Positions 50,440-57,511 of a stretch of DNA of 64,000 nt are shown one piece after another. Both the position numbers and the translations under genes were made by a program. The notes under the pieces are model-generated. The model was given only the letters and a program-made list of their open reading frames with translations, ran no database searches and was not told the DNA's origin. How positions within the stretch are numbered: the stretch's first letter is position 1; each line of letters begins with the position of its first letter. The stretch is from an uncultured Eubacteriales bacterium (GTDB taxonomy: Bacteria > Bacillota > Clostridia > Oscillospirales > Oscillospiraceae), in assembly GCA_900545815.1 (NCBI GenBank), contig URAM01000002.1, positions 62,001-126,000 on the forward strand, given 5' to 3'.

Positions 50440-52545
50440 ATGAGCACGATTATGAACGGCCTGGGCACCATCCTGGGCTACGTCATGTACTTCTGTTACA
50501 ATATCCTGGGCAATTACGCCCTGGCCATCCTGCTCTTTACCTTGCTGACCAAGGTGATCCTGCTGCCGGTGGCCATCTGGGTGCAGAACAACGGCATCAA
50601 GATTGTCCACCTGACCCCAGAGCTGAACCGGATCAAAGCCAACCACTTCGGGGACAAAGACCGCATCGCCGAGGAGACTCAAAAGCTGTACAAGCGGGAG
50701 AAGTACAACGCCTTTGCCAACCTCATCCCCACCTTCGTCCAGCTGGTGCTGCTCATCGGCCTCATCCAGGTCATCTATCACCCCCTGAACCACATTTTCC
50801 ACGCCGACGGCAGTCTCATCGACGCCATGGTGCAGCTGACCGGTCAGCTCACCGGCTGCGACGTGGACTCCAGCTCCGTGCAGCTCACCGTGGTGCAGGC
50901 CATCCAGACCGGCCAGTACACCGACGCCTTCCAGACACTGCCCGGCATGACTGCCGACCTGATGACCCGCATCCAAGCCTTAGACCTGAACCTGTTCGGC
51001 CTGAACCTGGGCGACGTGCCCATCACCGCCGGCGGCGCCACCCTGCTGGTGCCCATTTTGGCAGGTCTGGCCGCCTTCACCCTCTGCCTGAGCCAGAACA
51101 AGATGAATCCCCTCCAGGCGGAGCAGGGCATGGCCGGTCAGCTGAGCACCACCATCCTGTCGGTGGGCATCGCCCTTTTCCTGGGCTTCTTCGTCCCCGC
51201 CGGCGTGGGGCTGTACTGGATCTTCTCCAACCTGTTCACCATTTTGCAGCAGTTCCTGCTGAACATCATCATCGACCCCAAAAAGCACATCGACTACGAA
51301 GCCCTGGAGGAGAGCAAAAAAGCCCTGGCCGAACTGGACAGCCTGGGCGGCAAAAAGAAGCCCTTCTCCCACGACCCCAACGCCAAGCGGGAGAAGGCGG
51401 ATTACAAGCGCTTCTTCTCCATCGTCAACAAGCACATCGTGTTCTACTCGGAAAAGAGCGGCTTTTATAAATACTTCCAGGACACCATCGAGTATCTGCT
51501 GGGGCACTCCAACGTGGTCATCCACTACATCACCAGCGATCCGGACGACCAGATCTTCGCCCTGGCGGAAAAAGAGCCCCGCATCAAGCCCTATTACATC
51601 GGCGAAAAGCGGCTCATCACTCTGATGATGAAGATGGAAGCGGACATCGTCTGCATGACCATGCCGGACATTGAGACCTTCCACATCAAGCGCAGCTACA
51701 TCAAAAAGGACATCGAGTACGTCTACCTGTTCCACGGCTTTGCCAGCACCCACATGGTGCTGCGGGAGACTGCTTTTGACCACTACGACACCATCTTCTG
51801 CTCCGGCCCTGTCCAGATGAAGGAAATTCGGGCACGGGAAGAATTGAAAGGTCTGCCTCCCAAAAAACTCATCGACACCGGCTACGGCGTCATCGAGCAC
51901 CTGCGGGCGGCCTACGAGCAGATGGAGCAGGTACCGCACGACCGGCCTCAGATCTTGATCGCCCCCTCCTGGCAGAAGGACAACATCCTGGAGTCCTGCA
52001 TTGACCCGCTCCTGCGCCAGCTCCTGGCCGATGACCGGTACAAGGTCATCGTCCGCCCCCATCCCGAATGGATCAAGCGCTTCCCCCAGAAGCAGGAAGC
52101 CTTCCAGCAGCGGCACCAGGCGGAGCTGGAAGCCGGCAAATTCGAGTTCCAAACGGACTTCTCCTCCGGCGATACGGTGTATCAGTCCGATCTGGTCATC
52201 ACCGACTGGTCCTCCATCGCCATGGAGTTCTCCTTCACCACCTGCAAGCCCTCCCTGTTCATCAACACCCCTATGAAGGTTATGAATCCCAACTACCAGG
52301 AGCTGAATCTGGAACCGCTGGATCTCTCCCTGCGGGATCAGTTGGGACGGAGCGTAGCGCTGGACGCCGTGGGCAGCACCGCCGGACAGGCGGTGGCCGA
52401 TCTGCTGGCGGACGCAGCCGGATATCAGGAGCGCATTGGCAAGCTGGTTTACGAGTTGATGCCCAACTTCGGCCACAGCGGTGAGATCGGCGGCAAGTAT
52501 CTCCTCCACTCCCTTCAGGAGAAGATCCAGAACCGGAAGGATTGA
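50440..52545 (+). CDS. YidC/Oxa1 insertase fused to a CDP-glycerol transferase-like domain
   Basis: 701 aa in one uninterrupted frame. Residues 1-285 are YidC-like: LFTLLTKVILLPVAIWVQNN with Lys at the groove position usually Arg/Lys, helical hairpin HLTPELNRIKANHFGDKDRI and EETQKLYKREKYNAF, then four more membrane helices (LIPTFVQLVLLIGLIQVIY, LSTTILSVGIALFLGFFVPA, GLYWIFSNLFTILQQFLLN). A basic linker (285-325) joins a TagF-type transferase (325-701) with YLFHGFASTH, LIAPSWQKDN, VIVRPHPEWIK and SDLVITDWSSIAMEFSF, all key residues present. It lies between an LTA-synthase-like enzyme and a LicC-LicA-like protein. I know of no characterised protein of this build. Confidence 0.88.
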   Translation: MSTIMNGLGTILGYVMYFCYNILGNYALAILLFTLLTKVILLPVAIWVQNNGIKIVHLTPELNRIKANHFGDKDRIAEETQKLYKREKYNAFANLIPTFVQLVLLIGLIQVIYHPLNHIFHADGSLIDAMVQLTGQLTGCDVDSSSVQLTVVQAIQTGQYTDAFQTLPGMTADLMTRIQALDLNLFGLNLGDVPITAGGATLLVPILAGLAAFTLCLSQNKMNPLQAEQGMAGQLSTTILSVGIALFLGFFVPAGVGLYWIFSNLFTILQQFLLNIIIDPKKHIDYEALEESKKALAELDSLGGKKKPFSHDPNAKREKADYKRFFSIVNKHIVFYSEKSGFYKYFQDTIEYLLGHSNVVIHYITSDPDDQIFALAEKEPRIKPYYIGEKRLITLMMKMEADIVCMTMPDIETFHIKRSYIKKDIEYVYLFHGFASTHMVLRETAFDHYDTIFCSGPVQMKEIRAREELKGLPPKKLIDTGYGVIEHLRAAYEQMEQVPHDRPQILIAPSWQKDNILESCIDPLLRQLLADDRYKVIVRPHPEWIKRFPQKQEAFQQRHQAELEAGKFEFQTDFSSGDTVYQSDLVITDWSSIAMEFSFTTCKPSLFINTPMKVMNPNYQELNLEPLDLSLRDQLGRSVALDAVGSTAGQAVADLLADAAGYQERIGKLVYELMPNFGHSGEIGGKYLLHSLQEKIQNRKD

Positions 52546-52592
52546 TACCTGCCCCGCTTCCCAGCGAGATAGAGATAAAGGAGGCACGTTTC

Positions 52593-54410
52593 ATGGTAAC
52601 CTACAAAGAATTTGAAATCCTCAACTACCTGACCCGATTCCAGGGCAACACCAACGGTGCGTTCCTGGCCTACTTGGAGCAGCACCTGCACTATCCGGTC
52701 TTTGACTCCCCCAAAGAGACCCTGACCATCCTGGCTCAGCTGCAAAAGAAGGGCTATTTGGATGACTTGACCGTGACCGAGTTCGCCCTCCAGGAGCTGG
52801 AACCCTATCGGGTGAAAAACGCCGTCCTGCTGGCGGCGGAAAGTGCCAACTGGACGGCCCGCACCCTCTACACCGTGCCCAAGGGGTTGTATCGGAAAAA
52901 TGGCGAGACCCTCATCGAGCGGCTCATCCTCCAACTGCAGGAGGTGGGCATCCAGAACATCCATGTGGTGGTAGGCTCTATGAAGGAGCAGTATTTCTTC
53001 TTGGAGGAGCAGTACGGCGTCACCTTGGACGTGACCCCCCGCCCCCGAAAGAACAGCGTCTGCTCCCTCTACGCCGTGGCAGACCAACTGGACAACACCT
53101 ATATCTGCCCCTGCGACACCTATTTCCCTGACAACCCCTTCCACCCCTACGAGTACCGCCCCTTCCACGCCACCGTTCACCTGGACAACGCTGCCCAGGC
53201 TATGCTGGTGCGCAAGAACGACTCTGGCCGCATCACCCGCATCGACGGCGGCAACCAGGGCATGAGCGGCGAATGTCTCTCCGGTCACGCCTTCTTTGAC
53301 CAGACCTTCTCCGGCCGCCTGCGCCGGTACTTGGAGAACGAGATCGACAGCTTCGGCGCCGACACCCTCCCCTGGCAGTGCCTGGTGGACGGCCACATTG
53401 ACAACCTAGATCTTTACGTCCGCCCCTATGATGACGGCGCCATCCTTCCCTTCCGCTCCATCCAGAGCCTGGAAAACATTGACGGCCTGTTCGTGGACAA
53501 CGCCAGCCGGAAAATCATGGAGAAGCTGTGCGACCAGCTCCACTGCCAGCCGGAGAACGTCCAAGATCTGATCGTCCTGCCGGAGGGGGGAGACGACCTG
53601 TACTTCGCCTTCACCGTTCGGGGGCAGAATTACCTTTTCTGCTACCCCAGCCAGCCCAGCGCCGGCGGCACACGGAAAAAGGAATACCGCGCCCAGCAAA
53701 TGGCGGTAGAATCCGGTGTGGATGCCCTGTGCATCTACAGCGATGAGGAGGGCTGCAAGATCCTCCGCATCCCCTCTGACGCCCATTCCATGGACAGCCT
53801 GTTCGGCAAGGATCCGCACTTTATGGCGGAGCTGGCTCGCACCATCCGCCTGTTCCACGATGCCGGCCGAAACATGACCGATTGGAAGGACTTCCTCACC
53901 GACCCCATCGCCGAGGCAGATCAGCTCCTGCTCCGCGCCGCCCCCACCAAGGGCGACCTGCTCCGCCGGTTCCGGCGGGAGCATACCCGCATCGTCCGCC
54001 TGTTCCAGTACACCGAGCGGGACGGCATGGACAAGGTCATGTGTCACAACAGCATCAACCGGAACAACTGCCTGTATGCAGATGACACCGTCAATCTGAT
54101 CCATTGGGAGCACGCCAGCTTTGGGGATCCGGCCTTTGACTTCGGCCAGATTTTGAGCGAATACGACCTGGACAGTCCCGCCATTGATGAAATTTTGACC
54201 GCCTACCTGGGTCGCCCTGCCACTGACCTGGAGCGGCTGCACTGGACGGCCTATGTGGCGCTCCACCATTGGTGTGCCTTCTGCTGGGCGCTGTACCAGG
54301 AGAGCGTAGGCGAGGACACCGGCAAAAAAATGCTGGACTTCTACCGCACAGCACAGCAGGCTTTGGATTACGCCCTGCCGCGGTATGAAGCCTATTATAA
54401 AGTCCACTGA
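52593..54410 (+). CDS. LicC-LicA-like fusion with degenerate active sites (probable pseudoenzyme)
   Basis: 605 aa from ATG 52593 (AAAGGAGG upstream). Residues 1-70 look like a winged helix (YKEFEILNYLTRFQGNTNG). Residues 75-290 are a cytidylyltransferase-like domain, but the G-x-G-x-R loop expected after AVLLAA reads ESANWTAR (residues 83-90); PKGL and a CDTYF Asp remain. Residues 300-605 are choline-kinase/APH-like: FHDAGRNM, then CHNSINRNN where HxDxxxxN is expected (Ser487 for the catalytic Asp), and IHWEHASFGDP where IDWEYAG is expected (His504 for the metal Asp). Both catalytic centres therefore seem disabled. A scaffold or regulatory role within the operon is inferred. Confidence 0.82.
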   Translation: MVTYKEFEILNYLTRFQGNTNGAFLAYLEQHLHYPVFDSPKETLTILAQLQKKGYLDDLTVTEFALQELEPYRVKNAVLLAAESANWTARTLYTVPKGLYRKNGETLIERLILQLQEVGIQNIHVVVGSMKEQYFFLEEQYGVTLDVTPRPRKNSVCSLYAVADQLDNTYICPCDTYFPDNPFHPYEYRPFHATVHLDNAAQAMLVRKNDSGRITRIDGGNQGMSGECLSGHAFFDQTFSGRLRRYLENEIDSFGADTLPWQCLVDGHIDNLDLYVRPYDDGAILPFRSIQSLENIDGLFVDNASRKIMEKLCDQLHCQPENVQDLIVLPEGGDDLYFAFTVRGQNYLFCYPSQPSAGGTRKKEYRAQQMAVESGVDALCIYSDEEGCKILRIPSDAHSMDSLFGKDPHFMAELARTIRLFHDAGRNMTDWKDFLTDPIAEADQLLLRAAPTKGDLLRRFRREHTRIVRLFQYTERDGMDKVMCHNSINRNNCLYADDTVNLIHWEHASFGDPAFDFGQILSEYDLDSPAIDEILTAYLGRPATDLERLHWTAYVALHHWCAFCWALYQESVGEDTGKKMLDFYRTAQQALDYALPRYEAYYKVH

Positions 54411-54457
54411 GCTTCCAAAGGAAGCCGAACGCACCACACAAAAAGGAGTAATTTGAA

Positions 54458-54763
54458 ATGAAAAAAACACTGAAACTCTGCGGCCTGACCGCCTGCTGCG
54501 CTGTTATGCTCTCCAGCTACACCTGCGCCTATATTGACCCCTCCGTCATGACCTATACCATCCAGGCCATCGCCGGCGTGGTCATCGCTGTAGGCGCTGT
54601 GGCAGGCATCTACTGGCGGAAGGCCAAGAAAAAGGTCAACGAGAAGCTGGGTCTGGACGAGAACCGCAACAAGGAAGTGGAATCCGACGTCCTGGAGATC
54701 AAAGAGGACGACGTGGAGCCCAACATCAACGTGACCTCCAGCGTAAAGGAGCCGGAGGAATAA
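54458..54763 (+). CDS. small YIDP-motif membrane protein
   Basis: 101 aa, AAAAGGAG upstream. A hydrophobic N-terminal signal-like segment (LCGLTACCAVMLSSYTC) is followed by AYIDPSVMTYTIQAIAGVV and a membrane helix to GIYWRKAKKK, then an acidic cytoplasmic-type tail (DVLEIKEDDVEPNINVTSS). Small YIDP proteins are often found with AlkP-superfamily or glycan-polymer genes in Firmicutes; their role is unknown. Here it closes the operon 48322-54763 and may organise the membrane enzymes. Confidence 0.8.
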   Translation: MKKTLKLCGLTACCAVMLSSYTCAYIDPSVMTYTIQAIAGVVIAVGAVAGIYWRKAKKKVNEKLGLDENRNKEVESDVLEIKEDDVEPNINVTSSVKEPEE

Positions 54764-54781
54764 GCACTTGGCCGAGACGAG

Positions 54782-54819
54782 AACGAGAGACGATCCAACC
54801 GATCGTCTCTCGTTTTTTT
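54782..54819 (+). terminator. terminator of the envelope-polymer operon
   Basis: AACGAGAGACGATC / GATCGTCTCTCGTT, 14-bp perfect stem, CAACC loop, then TTTTT. Confidence 0.93.
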
Positions 54820-54834
54820 GCACTGACCAACCCA

Positions 54835-54869
54835 CAAAAAAGGAGGGAGAACCCTTCGGTTCTCCCTCC
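54835..54869 (-). terminator. terminator of the 206-aa gene
   Basis: GGAGGGAGAACC (54842-54853) / GGTTCTCCCTCC (54858-54869); on the minus strand TTTTTTGTG follows. About 90 bp after the stop. Confidence 0.85.
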
Positions 54870-54955
54870 GTATGACAGCATTTCCAAAGAAGCACCCCTC
54901 TCTCGCCTCTCAGAAACACACACACGAGATTCTAAAACAGTGCCAGCGGCACAGA

Positions 54956-55576
54956 TCAGGAAGCCTTTCTTGCCACCATCGCCTCCGTGGCTCTGGTGTA
55001 CTTCAGGGGTTCTTCATCGCTCTGACGGATGAATTCATTCCGCAGGCCACGGGCGTCCAGCATCCCCTTCACTTCTTCCAAGCTCAGCACATAATCCACA
55101 CCAGCCACCTTAGGGCCGTTCTGTGCACCGGCGGTGACCAGCACCACCAGGGTGTTCTGGTCGGCGTCCTTGATGCCAGCGCTCATGGACAGGATCTCCT
55201 GGCTGACCTGCTGGGTATGCTTTCTGTTGGCTGCGCTCACTTCAAATACATCTCGGAAGCCCATCATCCGGAATGCGCTGGTCAGACCGCTCTGACGCAC
55301 CACGCTGCCCAGCTCACGGGACAGCCCCGGCTCCAGCAGTGCCATAGCACTGCGGCCATTGCCGATGCTGCGGATGACCTGGTACAGGCTGCTCTGCGCC
55401 TGGGTGGCGGCCGGTTCTGCCTGAGCCTCGTCCATGCCCATCAAAGAGATGACCCACTGGGGCAACCACTGAAACGCTTCCTTGCTCACCCGCTGATAGG
55501 CCAGCGCAGCGACTTCTTCATAAACCTTACCCATAGCGGAAACCTTACCCGGCATCATAGTACTTGCGTGCAACAT
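54956..55576 (-). CDS. unknown 206-aa protein with conserved leader
   Basis: No family recognised. It begins MLHASTMMPGKVSAMGKVYE, has helices (EEVAALAYQRVSKEAFQWL, WVISLMGMDEAQAEPAATQA) and an alpha/beta C-terminal part (DADQNTLVVLVTAGAQNGPK, YVLSLEEVKGMLDARGLRNE). No signal peptide or clear membrane helix. Start ATG 55576 has AAAGGAGAG. Promoter TTGACA-17-TAGAAT and a leader of about 230 nt are shared in layout with the 47-aa gene at 56241, which also starts MLHA. Confidence 0.75.
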   Translation of the reverse strand: MLHASTMMPGKVSAMGKVYEEVAALAYQRVSKEAFQWLPQWVISLMGMDEAQAEPAATQAQSSLYQVIRSIGNGRSAMALLEPGLSRELGSVVRQSGLTSAFRMMGFRDVFEVSAANRKHTQQVSQEILSMSAGIKDADQNTLVVLVTAGAQNGPKVAGVDYVLSLEEVKGMLDARGLRNEFIRQSDEEPLKYTRATEAMVARKAS

Positions 55577-55807
55577 TGGAATCTCTCCTTTTACCTCATA
55601 TTTGTCCGTTGAACATTTGTCGATTTTGCCGAAACAGCTTGTTCCCGCCTTTTTGAAGTCCCCTTCATTTTTCTTGCAAACCCGTCATTTTGCCATTTTA
55701 GGATGGGCTTTTCCAGCTCCGTTCTTTTCCACAAAAACACGGGTCTGTTTTTCAGCACTTTCACTGCTTCGCGTGTTTTCAACCGTTCTTCCGTTGGTAC
55801 GACTTGA
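55577..55807 (-). promoter_or_regulatory. long AT-rich 5' leader, element 1
   Basis: Untranslated stretch of 231 nt from ATG to the -10 box. Blocks shared with the leader at 56385-56614 at matching distances: 22 identical bases at 55745-55766 versus 56550-56571, CTTTTCCACAAAA, TTTTTCTTGCAAA and the TCTCTCCTT ribosome-site region. It may be a cis-acting RNA. It contrasts with the GC-rich genome around it. Confidence 0.7.
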
Positions 55808-55836
55808 ATTCTAGCACCTTTTTCCCCGCTTGTCAA
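55808..55836 (-). promoter_or_regulatory. promoter of the 206-aa gene
   Basis: On the minus strand perfect TTGACA (55836-55831), 17-bp spacer, TAGAAT (55813-55808). Upstream sequence (CATATGAAAAAG and TGCAAGAG...ATAATTTG) also resembles the second promoter at 56615. Confidence 0.88.
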
Positions 55837-56033
55837 CAGAAAAGTAAAGAACTTTTTCATATGTTTTTTCTATGAAAACCAATATATTATGCATGACAAA
55901 TTATAGGCTCTTGCATTTTTGCGCCATCCGCCCTTCGTGAACGGGTGGTTCTTCCCTTTTTGCGCTCCTTGTTTTCGTCACTTTGACAACACTTTCACAA
56001 ACCCCTGTGCGCTCAGTCTCCCCCCTCTGCCGG

Positions 56034-56061
56034 CAAAAAAGAAACGCCGGATGACCGGCGT
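56034..56061 (-). terminator. terminator downstream of the 47-aa gene
   Basis: ACGCCGG / CCGGCGT with an ATGA loop; the minus strand continues TTTCTTTTTTGCC. The rest of 55861-56240 carries only hairpins. Confidence 0.8.
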
Positions 56062-56121
56062 CTGAGCTTCTCCATCTGGCACAGGCAGAATCCCCTCGCT
56101 CCGTCCTTCCATGCAAAAATG

Positions 56122-56190
56122 CCCACAAAACCGAAGGCTTTGTGGGAAGTCAGAAAGCGATGAGAATTTCGTGAAATCCCCATCGCTTTC
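56122..56190. other. two adjacent hairpins after the 47-aa gene
   Basis: CCCACAAA (56122-56129) / TTTGTGGG (56139-56146), followed on the minus strand by CATTTTTGC, and GAAAGCGATG (56153-56162) / CATCGCTTTC (56181-56190). Probably part of the 3' UTR and termination region of the 47-aa gene. Confidence 0.6.
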
Positions 56191-56240
56191 ATTGACTACG
56201 CTCTTGATTCAATTTGCGATCTTCCTCCCATGCACCTTGC

Positions 56241-56384
56241 TCATGCGCGGCCGTTTCCCTTCACCACGACCAGTTCTCTGGCGTGCATCCGCTCCTCCAT
56301 CAATTCCGTGATCAGCAGTCCGATCTGTCCTACAATCACCATACTCGGAAGAATGACCGACATCAAGATACCTGCGTGCAACAT
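56241..56384 (-). CDS. small 47-aa hydrophobic protein sharing start and leader with the 206-aa gene
   Basis: ATG 56384 is preceded by TAAGGAGAG. The translation runs MLHAGILMSVILPSMVIVGQ, then IGLLITELMEERMHARELVV, then VKGNGRA and a TGA stop. A single hydrophobic helix (about residues 5-26) is followed by a charged tail, suggesting a small membrane protein. The first four codons, ribosome site, leader length and promoter mirror those of the gene at 54956. It is short enough to be missed by standard gene callers. No family recognised. Confidence 0.7.
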   Translation of the reverse strand: MLHAGILMSVILPSMVIVGQIGLLITELMEERMHARELVVVKGNGRA

Positions 56385-56614
56385 AATAATCTCTCCTTAC
56401 TGATTGATCCTTTGGGTTGTGTTGTTTCCTTTGTCAAATGATCTCTGCGGTTCTTTTTGACGCTCTCTCTTTTTTTCTTGCAAAACGTTCGTTTTATCTA
56501 TCCTTGCTGTACGAATCACCAGTTTGTCCTTTTCCACAAAACCGGTCTGCTGTTTTTCAGCACTTTCACTGTTTCACAGCCGTCCACCCGCTTTCTTTCA
56601 CTGGCTATGGTAGA
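56385..56614 (-). promoter_or_regulatory. long AT-rich 5' leader, element 2
   Basis: 230 nt from ATG to the -10 box, essentially the same length as element 1, with the same ordered blocks (TTTTTTCTTGCAAAACG, CCTTTTCCACAAAA, and 22 identical bases at 56550-56571). See element 1 at 55577. It accounts for most of the 56385-56782 gap. Confidence 0.7.
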
Positions 56615-56643
56615 ATTGTAGCACTGTCGTGCCCACTTGTCAA
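56615..56643 (-). promoter_or_regulatory. promoter of the 47-aa gene
   Basis: On the minus strand perfect TTGACA (56643-56638), 17-bp spacer, TACAAT (56620-56615). Upstream TGCAAGATATATAGTTTGCA resembles the region upstream of the 55808 promoter. Confidence 0.88.
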
Positions 56644-56782
56644 TGTAACAAACACAACTTTCCCATGGGACTTTTTCATGAAAACAACGGCATTTTGCAA
56701 GTGCAAACTATATATCTTGCATTTATGCAAGAAAAGACGGCAGAACCCGCCGGTTCCGCCGTCCTATTTTGACGCATTTTCG

Positions 56783-57511
56783 TCAGTTCGCCAACTTTTT
56801 CACAAAGCGCTTCACGATATACTCGTTGGCCTCCCGTTCCTCCACGTCAGGCAGGGGCGCCAGCGCCCCATCTCCGCACTTGCGCTCCAGCGCCTGTCCC
56901 AGGAGCAGGTCGCAGACCTGAGGATTCTTGGGCAGCAGAGGGCCGTGAAGGTAGGTGCCCACCACATTTTTGTAGCGCACCCCTTCGTGGCCGTCCTGGC
57001 CGTTGTTGCCGTAGCCGAACAGCACCTTTCCCAAGGGCTGGTTGTGGTTGATATACGTCCGACCGCCGTGGTTTTCAAAGCCCACGATGGGGGTGGAAAG
57101 CTCCGGACTTTCCAGCACCACATTGGAGATGAGCCGGGGGCTGCCCTGCTCCGTGTACAAATCCACCAGGGACAGCCCTTCCATGCGCCCTTGGTCGGTG
57201 TCGTAGTAGTGCCCCAGCAGCTGATAGCCGCCGCACACGGCGATGACCGTGCCGCCGTCCTCCACATAGGCTTTGAAATCCTTCTGGATGCCCTGCAATT
57301 TTTGACAGACGATCCTCTGCTCCCGATCGGAGCCGCCGCCCAGCAATACGATGTCCAGCTCCTGGAAGGGGATGGAATCCTCCAGCAGGAACTCCCGCAC
57401 TTCCGCCTCCATGCCGCGCCATTCCAGCCGTTTGCGCAGGCACTGGATATTCCCCCGATCGCCATACAGGTTCAGCAGGTCGGGGTACAGATGTCCGATG
57501 GTCAGTTTCAT
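56783..57511 (-). CDS. gatD: lipid II isoglutaminyl synthase, glutaminase subunit GatD
   Basis: 242 aa. Class I-like amidotransferase: LTIGHLYPDLLNLYGDRGNI, catalytic Cys in VIAVCGGYQLLGHYY, His in VVGTYLHGPLLPKNP. It supplies ammonia to MurT for amidation of D-Glu in the peptidoglycan stem peptide. ATG 57511 overlaps the murT TGA (ATGA), so the two are co-translated. Confidence 0.95.
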   Translation of the reverse strand: MKLTIGHLYPDLLNLYGDRGNIQCLRKRLEWRGMEAEVREFLLEDSIPFQELDIVLLGGGSDREQRIVCQKLQGIQKDFKAYVEDGGTVIAVCGGYQLLGHYYDTDQGRMEGLSLVDLYTEQGSPRLISNVVLESPELSTPIVGFENHGGRTYINHNQPLGKVLFGYGNNGQDGHEGVRYKNVVGTYLHGPLLPKNPQVCDLLLGQALERKCGDGALAPLPDVEEREANEYIVKRFVKKLAN

